Below, piece after piece: positions 16,739-26,167 of a stretch of DNA of 64,000 nucleotides. Each line of letters starts with the position of its first letter. Within the stretch, counting starts at the first letter, position 1. Source of the DNA: Microbulbifer thermotolerans (GTDB lineage: Bacteria > Pseudomonadota > Gammaproteobacteria > Pseudomonadales > Cellvibrionaceae); NCBI RefSeq assembly GCF_900112305.1, contig NZ_FOKT01000008.1:1-64000 (forward strand), written 5' to 3'. A program made the translations under genes and the position numbers. The notes under the pieces were generated by a model, which was not told the origin of the DNA, searched no databases, and was given only the letters and a program-made list of their open reading frames with translations.

Positions 16739-17923
16739 ATGAGTAAACATCAGCCCCTGGCCCACTGGGACGACATTCTCCTGCTGGACCGCCAGCTCAC
16801 CGACGAAGAGCGCATGGTGCGCGACACCGCGCGCGAATACTGCCAAACCAAACTCATGCCCCGTGTCCTGGAGGCCAATCGCCACGAAATCTTTGACCGC
16901 GAAATCATGCGCGAGATGGGCGAGTTGGGTCTGCTGGGTTCGACCATTGAGGGCTACGGCTGCGCGGGCCTGAACTATGTTTCCTACGGCCTTGTGGCCC
17001 GCGAAGTGGAACGGGTGGATTCCGGCTATCGCTCTGCTATGAGCGTACAGTCCAGCTTGGTGATGTACCCCATCTCGGCCTACGGCTCCGAAGAACAAAA
17101 AGAAAAGTACCTGCCCAAGCTGGCTACCGGTGAATGGGTCGGGTGTTTCGGACTCACTGAACCGGACGCTGGCTCCGACCCAGGCGGCATGAAGACTCGC
17201 GCCAAGAAAGTCGACGGCGGCTATCGTCTGACCGGTTCGAAAATGTGGATCACCAACAGTCCCATCGCCGATGTATTCGTAGTCTGGGCCAAGGACGACG
17301 AGGACGTTATCCGCGGCTTTATTCTCGAAAAAGGCATGGAGGGGCTGTCCGCACCGAAGATTGAAGGAAAGTTCTCTCTCCGCGCATCCATCACCGGCGA
17401 AATCGTGATGGATAATGTGTTTGTACCGGAAGAAAACAAGTTCCCGGAAATCGGCGGCCTGCGCGGCCCCTTCGGCTGCCTGAATCGAGCCCGCTACGGC
17501 ATTTCCTGGGGCGCCATGGGCGCGGCGGAATTCTGCTGGCACGCGGCTCGCCAGTACGGGCTGGACCGCAAACAGTTCAACCGCCCTCTGGCACAAACCC
17601 AGCTGTTCCAGAAAAAGCTCGCCGATATGCAAACGGAAATTGCCCTAGGCCTGCAAGGTTCCCTGCGCGTTGGTCGCATCATGGATGAAGACAAACACTT
17701 TGACCCCACCATGATCTCCCTGGTCAAGCGCAACAACTGCGGCAAAGCACTGGAAATCGCCCGCGTGGCTCGCGACATGCACGGCGGTAACGGCATCGCC
17801 GACGAATTCCATGTAATCCGCCACGTGATGAACCTGGAAGCGGTCAACACCTACGAAGGAACCCACGACGTCCACGCACTGATTCTCGGACGCGCACAGA
17901 CGGGCCTGCAGGCGTTTTGCTGA
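16739..17923 (+). CDS. gcdH: Glutaryl-CoA dehydrogenase
   Basis: FAD enzyme of lysine, hydroxylysine and tryptophan breakdown that oxidises and decarboxylates glutaryl-CoA to crotonyl-CoA. It is recognised among acyl-CoA dehydrogenases by [20 protein letters not shown], which holds the substrate-binding Arg, [20 protein letters not shown], and the catalytic glutamate in [16 protein letters not shown] (about residue 373). At 394 residues it is the normal bacterial length. It is monocistronic: the outer-membrane-factor gene is divergent and the next gene is 180 bp away. In many proteobacteria a LysR regulator and a CoA-transferase adjoin gcdH; here the CaiB-type transferase is 11 kb distant. 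Confidence 0.95.
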   Translation: MSKHQPLAHWDDILLLDRQLTDEERMVRDTAREYCQTKLMPRVLEANRHEIFDREIMREMGELGLLGSTIEGYGCAGLNYVSYGLVAREVERVDSGYRSAMSVQSSLVMYPISAYGSEEQKEKYLPKLATGEWVGCFGLTEPDAGSDPGGMKTRAKKVDGGYRLTGSKMWITNSPIADVFVVWAKDDEDVIRGFILEKGMEGLSAPKIEGKFSLRASITGEIVMDNVFVPEENKFPEIGGLRGPFGCLNRARYGISWGAMGAAEFCWHAARQYGLDRKQFNRPLAQTQLFQKKLADMQTEIALGLQGSLRVGRIMDEDKHFDPTMISLVKRNNCGKALEIARVARDMHGGNGIADEFHVIRHVMNLEAVNTYEGTHDVHALILGRAQTGLQAFC

Positions 17924-18107
17924 CATCTGGGCGCAAACCCGGGGCTCCGCTCGGAGGGCAACCGGACTACCGGGGGCCATCCGGGCCTTTCCATGCCCGT
18001 TATGGACGTAAACAGCTGTGGACTCGTATGCGCCGCCTCCGTAAATTCCCACCTGTGCGGCCTTGCGCCACATACAAACGCCGTCGCCACCCCGGAAGCC
18101 AAAACTT

Positions 18108-18725
18108 ATGGAACAATTGCTCCACTGGTTCGACCTAATCGGCATCGTGGTCTTCGCCTTCACTGGCGTGCTGGCCGCCGGGCACAAACAGATGGACCTG
18201 TTCGGAGCAGTGGTGCTCGCCTGCGTTACGGCCACTGGCGGCGGCACCACCCGGGACATGATTCTGAATATTCCAGTATTCTGGCTGCAGGATACGCACT
18301 ATCTGTGGATCGCCGCAGTCACTGGTGTAATCAGTTTTTACCTGATCCGCTATTTACAGGTCCCCATGCGCCTTCTCATGGTTGCCGATGCCATGGGGTT
18401 GGCGGTCTTCGTCGTTATCGGGACCCAAAAAGTACTGGAGCTCGGCCACTCCCCGACAATTGCCATTGTCATGGGGGTAATGACCGGTACCTTTGGCGGT
18501 CTGATCCGCGATATCCTTGCAGGCGATATCCCGCTTCTGCTGCGCCGAGAGATCTACGCCACTGCCGCGCTGGCCGGTGCTGCCACACTGGTGCTGCTGC
18601 GAGCCAGCGGCAAGGTGCCCGGCGAAGCGGTAGTGGCCACGGCAGTCTTGGTAACTCTGGCGATACGCCTCGCGGCATTGCGCTGGAATCTGTCCGCGCC
18701 CATCGCGCGATTCGGCAACAAATGA
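18108..18725 (+). CDS. TRIC-like (UPF0126) membrane protein
   Basis: A 205-residue protein with about seven hydrophobic segments in two repeats, each with a glycine-rich turn: LACVTATGGGTTRDMILN in the first half and VMTGTFGGLIRDILAGD in the second. This duplicated GG..RD pattern identifies the bacterial TRIC-type cation channel family (YadS/YicG relatives), inner-membrane trimers conducting K+ or other small ions. The ATG at 18108 begins the hydrophobic core; the frame upstream lacks membrane character. The stop overlaps the start of the alpha/beta hydrolase gene in ATGA, so the two are co-translated, although no functional link is obvious. Confidence 0.88.
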   Translation: MEQLLHWFDLIGIVVFAFTGVLAAGHKQMDLFGAVVLACVTATGGGTTRDMILNIPVFWLQDTHYLWIAAVTGVISFYLIRYLQVPMRLLMVADAMGLAVFVVIGTQKVLELGHSPTIAIVMGVMTGTFGGLIRDILAGDIPLLLRREIYATAALAGAATLVLLRASGKVPGEAVVATAVLVTLAIRLAALRWNLSAPIARFGNK

Positions 18726-20341
18726 ACGGCATGCAGTTTTTTACGAATTTCCCGGCGGAGAACCGCTTCCGCGCTGCGAATATTACTCTTCTTATCATCT
18801 GCCTCCTGCTCGCCGCCTGCGACCGGGAGTTGGCTCAGGATCAGGCCGTGTCCCCTGCCCGCCTGATTCCCAAGGCCTGCTGGTTTGAAACCGATGACAG
18901 CTGGCCGGAAAGCCAGTGCTTCATGATGGAGGTACCGGAAAATTACGCCCAGCCGGCGGGCCGCACAATTCGCTTTCCAGTGGTACGTTTTCTCGCCCCG
19001 GAGCGCGACCCCGACAAACTACCCCTGCTGCATCTGGGCGCTGGCGGCCCCGGCGCCAGCCTCGGGCTGGAGCCGGAAAACGCCAGCGAGTGGCTGTGGA
19101 TCAACTACGCCGCAATGACCGTCGACAACGGCCGCGACCTGATCGTAATGGACCCACGAGGTACCGGCATGGCCCAACCGCGGCTCACCTGCGATGAATT
19201 TATCCAGGACGCCGATACTGCATACCGGCAGAATTTGTCACCGGACGAGGAAGCGAGGGTATTCACCTTCAGCATGGAACGCTGCTACAGCCGCCTGTCG
19301 AAAATCGCCGACCTGACACAGTACAACAGTGCCACCGTGGCCCGGGACGTAGAGGAGTTGCGCAAACAACTGGGGCTGGAGAAACTCAACCTCTACGGGG
19401 TCTCCTACGCCTCCCGCTACGCCCTCACCCTCGCCCGCGACTACCCGGATTCCGTGCGCGCCCTGGTACTCAACAGCGCCGTGTTCCCGGACATCAAATA
19501 TACCCAGCAGCTGGCCGATGACGCACTGGCTGCCTACGAACGGGGTTTGCGCTACTGCAGCGAAAACAAAACCTGTAACAGCCGCTATCCCAATCTCAAG
19601 CAGAGACTGGAAAACCTGGTGCAGTCGCTGGATGAAAATCCGCTTACCGTAACCGTCAAACACCGATTCAGCGACAGTGAATACCCCTTTGTGCTTAACG
19701 GACAAAGGCTGTTGCGGGTACTGTTTCAAGCTCTGTACGATGAAAACTTCTACAGCGACCTCCCCCAACTGATCGAGGCCCTGGAAAACCGCGAAGAGGA
19801 GCCGGCCCGCGCGGCTGTCGCCAGCTTTATGGAGATACTGCTCGACCCCTATTTCGGTGACGCAGCTGGCATCAGTCACTTCTGCTATGAAGAAGCCCCC
19901 TTTGTGGACTTCGACAAAGCCCGCGCCAGTGCGGCGGAAAGCGGCATTCTGGGTGGTGCCGTGCGCAGCGACATCGATCTGATTCAAATGCAGTGCCGTA
20001 TCTGGGCCATCCCCTCCGCATCGCTACGAGAATCCCAACCGGTGGAGACATCATTGCCGGTGCTGGTGATGCACGGCGCACTGGACCCAGTGCTCCGCGC
20101 GGACGATGCCGACAAAGCGCGGCGCAAACTAGCCAATCACCAATGGCTGCTATTCCCGCAACTGGCGCACGATGTCGTATCCGCCAGTAACTGCGCAGAG
20201 CAGGCCGCGGCCCGCTTTCTCGACAACCCTCGAGAACCCCAGCGGGAAACAGTCCTGGTCTGCCGCGAGGAAGAGCTCGCGGGTCAGCGCTCCGCGAACG
20301 GCGCCTGGTCTGTGCCCGCCGTGGACGGCCAGGCGGAGTGA
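18722..20341 (+). CDS. Exported alpha/beta-hydrolase, tripeptidyl-aminopeptidase-like lipoprotein
   Basis: A 539-residue protein with a lipoprotein signal ending LLLAAC (Cys near residue 34). The hydrolase fold shows LLHLGAGGPGASLGL (oxyanion region), DLIVMDPRGTGMAQP, the nucleophile elbow LYGVSYASRYAL, the acid in VMHGALDPVLRADDA and the histidine in FPQLAHDVVSAS. This matches the TAP-like peptidases of the prolyl-aminopeptidase group, which release short peptides or amino acids outside the cytoplasm. It starts within the stop of the TRIC-like gene (ATGA), so it belongs to a two-gene operon. The substrate is unknown; an esterase role is the main alternative. Confidence 0.85.
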   Translation: MNGMQFFTNFPAENRFRAANITLLIICLLLAACDRELAQDQAVSPARLIPKACWFETDDSWPESQCFMMEVPENYAQPAGRTIRFPVVRFLAPERDPDKLPLLHLGAGGPGASLGLEPENASEWLWINYAAMTVDNGRDLIVMDPRGTGMAQPRLTCDEFIQDADTAYRQNLSPDEEARVFTFSMERCYSRLSKIADLTQYNSATVARDVEELRKQLGLEKLNLYGVSYASRYALTLARDYPDSVRALVLNSAVFPDIKYTQQLADDALAAYERGLRYCSENKTCNSRYPNLKQRLENLVQSLDENPLTVTVKHRFSDSEYPFVLNGQRLLRVLFQALYDENFYSDLPQLIEALENREEEPARAAVASFMEILLDPYFGDAAGISHFCYEEAPFVDFDKARASAAESGILGGAVRSDIDLIQMQCRIWAIPSASLRESQPVETSLPVLVMHGALDPVLRADDADKARRKLANHQWLLFPQLAHDVVSASNCAEQAAARFLDNPREPQRETVLVCREEELAGQRSANGAWSVPAVDGQAE

Positions 20342-20404
20342 AGCGCGAATGCCGCGCGTTTTGCGGTTCAGATAAAAAAGATCAAAGACAACTACAGCAA
20401 CACA

Positions 20405-21256
20405 ATGAGTATGGACACAAAGGAAGTGATCGAGGTCCGGGAACTGGCGGAGATAGCGCCATCCTCTAAAGTGGTGATCCTAGACTGCCGCTACGACTTG
20501 GCCGATCCCGAGGCCGGTGCCAGAGACTATGCCAAGGGGCACATTCCGGGAGCGCATTACGCCAGCCTGCACCGGGACCTCTCGGGTCCCAAGGCCCGCT
20601 ATGGCGGCCGCCACCCGATGCCCAGCGCGGAAGACTTTCAGCGCTTCGCCCGCGCCCTAGGCATTGAACGCGACTCTCTGGTGGTGTTATACGACGATCA
20701 CCGCCTGGCCTTCGCAGCCCGCGCTTGGTTTCTGTTCCACTACTTTGGCCACAATCGCATCGCGATATTGAACGGCGGGCTGAACGCCTGGCGAAATGCC
20801 GACCTGCCCCTGCAACACACGGTCCCTGCCCGACCTGACGACGGCGACTTTACCGCGATTCCACGCCAGGAAATTCTGTTGGATCACGGGCGTATATTCA
20901 GCGCCCTCGACAACCCGCCCTGGCAATTGATTGACGCCCGCGATCCCCGGCGCTTTGCCGGTATCGAAGAGCCGATTGATCCGGTCGCGGGTCATATCCC
21001 AACTGCCATCAATAAACCCTGGCAGGGAGTGACCCGGAAAGACGGCAGCCTAAAGAGCCGCTCCGAGCTGCGGAAACACTGGCAGGATATTCCCGCCGAC
21101 GATCAATTGGTGAACTACTGCGGCTCCGGTGTCACGGCCTGCGTAAACTACTTCTCGCTATATCTGATCGGCCGCACAGATGCCCTACTCTACCCAGGCA
21201 GCTGGAGCGATTGGTGCGCACATATGCTCTATCCGCAAACCGAACAATCGGAGTAA
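20405..21256 (+). CDS. sseA: Sulfurtransferase, 3-mercaptopyruvate type
   Basis: A 283-residue protein of two tandem rhodanese domains. The first is structural (KVVILDCRYDLADP, later GHIPGAHYASLHRDLSG). The second carries the active-site loop CGSGVTA with the persulfide-forming cysteine near residue 238. CGSGVT, rather than CRKGVT, favours 3-mercaptopyruvate over thiosulfate as donor, hence the SseA assignment. It would move sulfur from mercaptopyruvate to thiol acceptors or cyanide in the cytosol. It follows the hydrolase gene by 63 bp in the same direction and converges on msrA. Confidence 0.88.
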   Translation: MSMDTKEVIEVRELAEIAPSSKVVILDCRYDLADPEAGARDYAKGHIPGAHYASLHRDLSGPKARYGGRHPMPSAEDFQRFARALGIERDSLVVLYDDHRLAFAARAWFLFHYFGHNRIAILNGGLNAWRNADLPLQHTVPARPDDGDFTAIPRQEILLDHGRIFSALDNPPWQLIDARDPRRFAGIEEPIDPVAGHIPTAINKPWQGVTRKDGSLKSRSELRKHWQDIPADDQLVNYCGSGVTACVNYFSLYLIGRTDALLYPGSWSDWCAHMLYPQTEQSE

Positions 21257-21286
21257 TCCAGCACTGTACGCACCTATAGTCAGTCA

Positions 21287-21916
21287 TCAGCGAAGCAAGC
21301 AGGCACCGGTGCCCGCCAGGCCACAGTAGCCATCCGGATTCTTCGCCAAGTATTGCTGGTGGTCTTCCTCCGCATAATAAAAAACAGGCGCTTCTGCGAT
21401 CTCAGTTGTGATGGCGCCTAACCCTTTCTCTTCCAGCGCTTGTTGGAACAGCGCTTCCGAGGCCTGCGCTGCCGCCAGCTGTGCATCGCCAAAGCAATAG
21501 ATACAAGAGCGGTACTGTGTGCCCAAATCATTGCCCTGACGCATGCCCTGGGTCGGGTCATGCTCTTCCCAAAATCTCCGCAACAATTCCTCGTAGGAAA
21601 CTTTGTGCGGATCGAAGACGACTAGCACCACTTCGGCATGACCGGTACCTCCGCTGCATACCTCCCGGTAATTGGGGTTGGGCGTACTTCCGCCCGCGTA
21701 GCCCGCTGCCGTGCTGTAGACACCCTCTATCTGCCAGAAAAGCCGCTCGGCTCCCCAAAAGCAACCCATGCCGAAAATCGCTTTTTCCAACCCCGCTGGA
21801 AAAGGCTCCTTCATTGTATGCCCATTCACATAGTGCACGCCGCTGATGGGCATCGGCTGGTCTCGGCCGGGTAGAGCTTCTTCCGGACTGGGAATGGTGA
21901 ATTTGTCGTATTGCAT
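21287..21916 (-). CDS. msrA: Peptide methionine-S-sulfoxide reductase MsrA
   Basis: Reduces the S-epimer of methionine sulfoxide in proteins, repairing oxidative damage. The catalytic [11 protein letters not shown] is present with Cys52, as are the family phrases [27 protein letters not shown] and [21 protein letters not shown]-terminal cysteines ([13 protein letters not shown]) are the probable recycling pair used with thioredoxin. The 209-residue length resembles the E. coli-type long MsrA with an N-terminal extension. The gene is single, transcribed toward sseA and 59 bp from the methyltransferase gene upstream, with which it may share a transcript. Confidence 0.96.
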   Translation of the reverse strand: MQYDKFTIPSPEEALPGRDQPMPISGVHYVNGHTMKEPFPAGLEKAIFGMGCFWGAERLFWQIEGVYSTAAGYAGGSTPNPNYREVCSGGTGHAEVVLVVFDPHKVSYEELLRRFWEEHDPTQGMRQGNDLGTQYRSCIYCFGDAQLAAAQASEALFQQALEEKGLGAITTEIAEAPVFYYAEEDHQQYLAKNPDGYCGLAGTGACLLR

Positions 21917-21975
21917 TGCGTTTCCTGTCTACAGCGTTAGCGAGGTCCGGCCACAAAAACCGCGCACCTCAAATG

Positions 21976-22596
21976 TTAAAGGTCCCCACCTGCGATCAAC
22001 AGACAACCACTGGCCTTCATCGGTCGGGTTACCGCCCAGTCAATAAAATCGGCGCCCAGTCTTTCCTGCGCGCGCGCCCCCAGGCGCAGAAACGGAGAGC
22101 GCCCGGGGTCCGCCAGAATCACTTTTCGGACACCGGACTGTAACGCACGCCGGGTCAGGTTGTACAAGGGATTCTCCAGCTGATCCCAAAAACAGATATC
22201 GGTGCCGATCAATACATCAAAGTTTGCCAGATCCACCCGCGTGACTCGCTCATAGCGGCAGCGCCAGGTTTTTACTTGAACATCATTGAGCTCCGCGTGA
22301 TATTCCACAAAGGGAAAAACACTCGGATCTGCATCCAGCCCGGTGACATCCGCCTGGAAATGTTTCGCGCAAAATATCCCGCCGAGCCCCCAACCGCAGC
22401 CTAGATCCAGTACCCGTGTGCCCTTTTTTAATGGATTTTTCTTCAGATAATCCATCATCAGACAGCTGCTCTTCCAAAATTTGTTGCCATGCAGTGCCGG
22501 CTCCCCGGCCTGCCGCCGCAGTCTGCGCATATCCGGATGGGCATTCTGACGGATGGTGAGCCCGAACAAGCGCCGACTGTATTTTATTTGTGTCAT
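21976..22596 (-). CDS. SAM-dependent methyltransferase, METTL/NNMT-like family 16 type
   Basis: A 206-residue class I methyltransferase. Motif I reads RVLDLGCGWGLGGIF, followed by VTGLDADPSVFPF, and the motif IV region is NFDVLIGTDICFWDQLENPL. The GTDICFWDQ stretch recalls protein-lysine methyltransferases of the METTL family (domain of family 16), but the bacterial substrate is unknown. The ATG at 22596 is used; a GTG at 22617 in the same frame overlaps the AGGAG that more likely serves as ribosome-binding site. It lies upstream of msrA in the same direction. The promoter side faces the MITE at 22700-22917. Confidence 0.75.
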   Translation of the reverse strand: MTQIKYSRRLFGLTIRQNAHPDMRRLRRQAGEPALHGNKFWKSSCLMMDYLKKNPLKKGTRVLDLGCGWGLGGIFCAKHFQADVTGLDADPSVFPFVEYHAELNDVQVKTWRCRYERVTRVDLANFDVLIGTDICFWDQLENPLYNLTRRALQSGVRKVILADPGRSPFLRLGARAQERLGADFIDWAVTRPMKASGCLLIAGGDL

Positions 22597-22699
22597 AACT
22601 TGGCAGTGACTCCTCACAGAAAGAGATCAGATGATAGTTAAGGGGGCCTGATGATCGCGTAAAGTCCCCGCTGGGCGGGATGCACTTGTTTCCGGATTT

Positions 22700-22917
22700 A
22701 AGGAACCTCTGATTAATTCGCGTGGACACTATGGTAGCTTCCGGGGCGCTCAGGCAATAGGACGGACATTTCGAAAACGCACGAGCACTTCCCTGTAGCT
22801 CCGACGGATACATCCCTGTATCCGACGGTTTCGAAATGCCCGTCCTATCACCTGAGCTTCACGTCCGCTCCCGAAGCGCCTCTGCCACCAGAAAGTGACT
22901 TAATCAGAGGTTCCTTA
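22700..22917 (-). repeat. Full-length dispersed cruciform element, copy 2 (inverted)
   Basis: Ends AAGGAACCTCTGATTAATTC and GACTTAATCAGAGGTTCCTT, with TTA/TAA borders. The inner order is opposite to the copies at 25170 and 55791, with which it is almost identical over its right flank (block containing GCTCCCGAAGCGCCTCTGCC). It faces copy 3 across the porin and J-protein genes. Confidence 0.9.
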
Positions 22918-22947
22918 AATTAAGGCTTTGCGGCCAAATGTTCATTC

Positions 22948-23009
22948 CATTGCCTGAGCGCCCCGAGAGCAACTACAGCACTGCTACGAATTAATCAATA
23001 GTTCCTCAA
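22948..23009 (+). repeat. Right-half relic of the dispersed element
   Basis: Begins at the inner block CATTGCCTGAGCGCCCCGAG and ends GAATTAATCAATAGTTCCTC, a degenerated element end. The left half is missing. The rest of the 660-bp gap between the methyltransferase and porin genes (22597-23277) shows no convincing gene; its right part must hold the porin promoter. Confidence 0.65.
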
Positions 23010-23277
23010 TGCCCCAACACAGAGATTCCAGCGATCAAATCCGCTCAATTTTATCTTTTGGCGAACAAAGCTTCATCTGTCGCGAAATACGCGTCGCGCA
23101 GAACAAGAAACTGTTCACCGCGCCTTTACGGCAGCTCTTTTGTCGCGGGGAAGTACCGGCTGGCGGCTTCAACATTGGTTATGCGGCATTCCACCTTCCA
23201 CACATCGATGATCTACCCTATAGGACGCGGATAAAAAATTGTCCGTACAACACAACAGGGAAGTGGTATAGAGCAAA

Positions 23278-24543
23278 ATGCGCAGATGTATATGGATTAT
23301 CCCCGCCTGTGGCGGCCTGCTGTTTTCAGGGATCGGCACGGCCCTGCCCCTATATGAATCCGATCTGGTATCCCTTCACATCAACGGCTACCTGACGGCT
23401 CATCAAATCAATATCGACGGTAACACGGAACTGATCGACGGCGCCTCGCGGCTCAGTTTAAAACTGGAGACACCCGCGTACGATCAATGGAATGTCGGGT
23501 TCTTTCTCGAGTGGGGCCTTCTGGCCGTTTCCCCCGATCAGGAAATCGTCATATCCGGTGACCAGCAGGCGGAATCCGGCGAGATCGCAGACCCGCTCTA
23601 CATCCGTCACGGCAACGCGTTTGCGCAACATGACTTTTGGGGCGACTTCCGTGTCGGCAAGCAGTGGTCGGTTTACTACGACATCGCCTATATCACCGAT
23701 TGGTACAACGTATCGGGCGCACTCGCCAGCGGTGCCTTTGCCTTGGGGGGAGATGGCGGCGTCACCGGTACTGGGCGTGCCGACGCGGCTCTCACTTGGC
23801 GCAAACGCTGGAAAGGTTTCGGCGGCGAGTTTCAAATAGGCCTACAGTACGCCGCGCACGCGGGAAAACTGGACTATATGGTGCAAGATGCCAGGGGGCC
23901 GGACACACTGCTCGTATGCCCGACAGATGACTGCGAGTACGGCATTTCACGCGGCGCCTCCCTAACCTACACGGTGGATATCGGCGATGGGCTGTTTCTC
24001 GGCACTGCGTACAACCGGGTGAACCTGGATCTCTTTACGGAAGATGGCATGCTGTTCGATATTTCCGACCCGGCCTTTCCTGTACTGATCCGCGACGACG
24101 AAGAAATTAACGAAAGCGGAAATGATTTCGCCTTTATCGGCGGTATCGCCTACGGTAAGGGCCCCCTGGAAGAAGGGCTGTATGCCGCCTTTAACTGGCA
24201 CCGCTCCCACAACAATGAAATCGCCCCGCCGAACTCAACCATGGGTGTCCTCAATTTTTTCAACGCGATCGGCTCTGAGTCCTACGTCAGCTGGACCTGG
24301 GGCGCCTTGAACTGCTACTCCATCTACGGTGGACACAACCTACTGAAATCCTATGACGACGACGAGTTTGAAGAGGGGCTGGTGACAGGGGATAAATACC
24401 GCCTGGCCAAGTACTTCCTGGGATTTAACTACAAGTGGAATTCCCACGTACGCCTCTATATCGAAGGAGGTATAGACGACAGTAACCGGGTGGCGGAATC
24501 CTCCGGTGACTTTATCGCGGCGGGCGTAAGGGTCGACATCTGA
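23278..24543 (+). CDS. Outer-membrane porin-like beta-barrel protein
   Basis: A 421-residue exported protein with a signal peptide (MRRCIWIIPACGGLLFSGIG then TALPL) and alternating hydrophobic/polar strands ending in a short barrel-closing strand (FIAAGVRVDI). Glycine- and aromatic-rich segments such as VGKQWSVYYDIAYITDWYNV and GGEFQIGLQYAAHAGKLDYM fit a Gram-negative trimeric-porin fold, which passes small solutes through the outer membrane. A cysteine pair (VCPTDDCEYG) may close a loop. No signature of a substrate-specific family is recognised. It lies between two inverted copies of the dispersed element, so it could lie on an invertible segment. Confidence 0.75.
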   Translation: MRRCIWIIPACGGLLFSGIGTALPLYESDLVSLHINGYLTAHQINIDGNTELIDGASRLSLKLETPAYDQWNVGFFLEWGLLAVSPDQEIVISGDQQAESGEIADPLYIRHGNAFAQHDFWGDFRVGKQWSVYYDIAYITDWYNVSGALASGAFALGGDGGVTGTGRADAALTWRKRWKGFGGEFQIGLQYAAHAGKLDYMVQDARGPDTLLVCPTDDCEYGISRGASLTYTVDIGDGLFLGTAYNRVNLDLFTEDGMLFDISDPAFPVLIRDDEEINESGNDFAFIGGIAYGKGPLEEGLYAAFNWHRSHNNEIAPPNSTMGVLNFFNAIGSESYVSWTWGALNCYSIYGGHNLLKSYDDDEFEEGLVTGDKYRLAKYFLGFNYKWNSHVRLYIEGGIDDSNRVAESSGDFIAAGVRVDI

Positions 24544-24583
24544 TAAGCTAGCGGACCGGAGTTCGACGCAAGAGGATTGACCT

Positions 24584-25084
24584 TTGGCCCGCATCATTCT
24601 ATTGATCGCCGTCGGTATCTTTGCCTGGCTGGCATGGCAAAAATTCAAAGCCAGCGCTCCGCGCGAGCGCCGCAAATTGTTGCTGCAATGGCTGCTGATC
24701 GGTCTGGCGCTAGCGGCGGTGCTGCTCGCCATTAGCGGCCGCCTGCACTGGGTTGGCGCCGCCGTGGCAGTCGCATTGCCGTTGGCCGGGAAAGCGCTCG
24801 GCTGGCTCGGCCGCCACCTGCCGTGGCTGGCACCGCTGTTGGCCCGCCACGCCCAGGCCAGAAAAGAGCAAACTGAGCGGAACGGCGGCGATACCGACCG
24901 CCAGCCGCCGCTAACCGCCACCGAGGCGCGCCGCATACTCAATGTTGGCGAAAACGCCAGTCGCGCTGAAATTATCGATGCGCACCGCAGGTTGATCCAA
25001 AAATTGCACCCGGACCGGGGAGGCAGTGATTATCTGGCCTCGCGGGTCAATGCCGCAAAGGAGTTGCTACTGCGCGACCTTTAG
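24584..25084 (+). CDS. Membrane-anchored J-domain protein
   Basis: A 166-residue protein starting at a TTG with AGAGGA six bases upstream. Two or three N-terminal hydrophobic segments (IILLIAVGIFAWLAW; LLLQWLLIGLALAAVLLAI; a third around VGAAVAVALPLAGKALG) precede a short linker and a C-terminal J-domain (EARRILNVGENASRAEIIDA, then the HPD motif in KLHPDRGGSDYLASRVNAAK near residue 142). This order resembles Tim14/Pam18-like bacterial proteins. It would stimulate a DnaK ATPase at the inner membrane; the partner is unknown. It lies 40 bp after the porin gene in the same direction, probably on one transcript. Confidence 0.85.
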   Translation: MARIILLIAVGIFAWLAWQKFKASAPRERRKLLLQWLLIGLALAAVLLAISGRLHWVGAAVAVALPLAGKALGWLGRHLPWLAPLLARHAQARKEQTERNGGDTDRQPPLTATEARRILNVGENASRAEIIDAHRRLIQKLHPDRGGSDYLASRVNAAKELLLRDL

Positions 25085-25169
25085 AAACCGCAGGTACATT
25101 CGCTGCCTGGCACAGAAACCTCTGCAGGCCCCAGTAACTCACGCGCCTTCCATCACGCTGGATACGCCT

Positions 25170-25387
25170 AAGGAACCTCTGATTAAGTCACTTTCTGATG
25201 GCAGAGGCGCTTCGGGGGCGGATGTGAAGCTCAGGTGATAGGACGGGCATTTCGAAACCGTCGGATACAGGGATGTATCCGTCGGAGCTACAGAGAAGTA
25301 CTCGTGCGTTTTCGAAATGTCCGTCCTATTGCCTGAGCGCCCCGGAAGCTACCAGAGTGTTCACGCGAATTAATCAGAGGTTCCCTA
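25170..25387 (+). repeat. Full-length dispersed cruciform element, copy 3
   Basis: Ends AAGGAACCTCTGATTAAGTC and GAATTAATCAGAGGTTCCCT, bordered by CCTA and TAAGG. Nearly identical to the copy at 55791 and to the reverse of the copy at 22700. Its right end gives the cmoM stop codon TAG (minus strand, 25387-25385). Confidence 0.9.
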
Positions 25388-26167
25388 AGGCAACATACAG
25401 AGCAGGTGGATATAGCGCGCCAGCTGCCGGTAAGGTTCCACACGGGAATAAGCCAGCTCCTTTTCCACGATCGCCGCCGCGGGCAGGCGGTCGCGCATTT
25501 CCGGCGTCATAAAATCGTGGAAACAGCGAATGCCACTGTGGGCGACAACCGCGAGCCCCGCCTGGGCCACCCAGTCCCCCACCCATTCCAGCAACAGCGG
25601 ATTCTGCGGCGTAAGGCTGCCAGGATGGCCGCCCCAATGCCCCGTTTCGATATTGTGGTCCAGCTGCCGGAAACTGCCCCGCTGCAGCAAACGGAATTCC
25701 AAGGCGCGCCGATTGTAGAAGGTCAGGGACAGATGCCCACCGGGTTTCAGCAGCGCGCGCAAACGGTCGATCGCTTCCTTGGGCCGTGCCAGCCACTCCA
25801 GCACAGCGTGGCAGATCACCAGATCGGCGTTTTGCAGCTCCGGCAATTCCGCCAACTCCTGCAGTGGCCGCTGCAACAGGGTCACCCGTTCCTGCAGCTG
25901 CCGCTCCTGCAACTGTTGCTCGGCTTGCGCCAACATCTGCGCGGAAATATCGGCCAGGAAAACGCGATGCCCGGCGGCGGCCAGATCCATCGCGAACTGC
26001 CCCTGACCGCCGCCGGCATCAATCACCTTCAGGCTCGGCCCGCCCTCCTCGAGCAATGGCGCCAAATCGCGGTTCAGCACGGCCAAGCGGATGTCCCCTT
26101 TGAGACCACCGTAGATGCGGTTGCGAAAGCGGTGCGCCAAATCGTCAAAATTGCGGTCTGAGGTCAT
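25385..26167 (-). CDS. cmoM: tRNA 5-carboxymethoxyuridine methyltransferase CmoM
   Basis: A 260-residue SAM methyltransferase that methylates the carboxyl group of cmo5U34 in tRNAs to mcmo5U, tuning wobble decoding. It matches E. coli CmoM along its length: RNFDDLAHRFRNRIYGGLKG at the start, motif I KVIDAGGGQGQFAMDLA, LVICHAVLEWLARPKEAIDR, LSLTFYNRRALEF and EPYRQLARYIHLL at the end. The last codons differ because the stop lies in the end of the MITE at 25170-25387. It overlaps the MazG-like gene by 4 bp (ATGA). cmoA and cmoB, which make the substrate nucleotide, lie 4-7 kb away in this window. Confidence 0.93.
   Translation of the reverse strand: MTSDRNFDDLAHRFRNRIYGGLKGDIRLAVLNRDLAPLLEEGGPSLKVIDAGGGQGQFAMDLAAAGHRVFLADISAQMLAQAEQQLQERQLQERVTLLQRPLQELAELPELQNADLVICHAVLEWLARPKEAIDRLRALLKPGGHLSLTFYNRRALEFRLLQRGSFRQLDHNIETGHWGGHPGSLTPQNPLLLEWVGDWVAQAGLAVVAHSGIRCFHDFMTPEMRDRLPAAAIVEKELAYSRVEPYRQLARYIHLLCMLP

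Noticed and set aside
22283-22813. A minus-strand frame whose first part recurs as similar small frames at 25273-25512 and 55894-56166 (all beginning MYPSELQ)
   Set aside because: All are translations of the dispersed cruciform element; they have no ribosome-binding site and their bodies differ after the element ends.
23009-23395. Plus-strand frame of 128 codons before the porin
   Set aside because: It overlaps the porin signal peptide in another frame, starts in a repeat relic and has no recognisable features.
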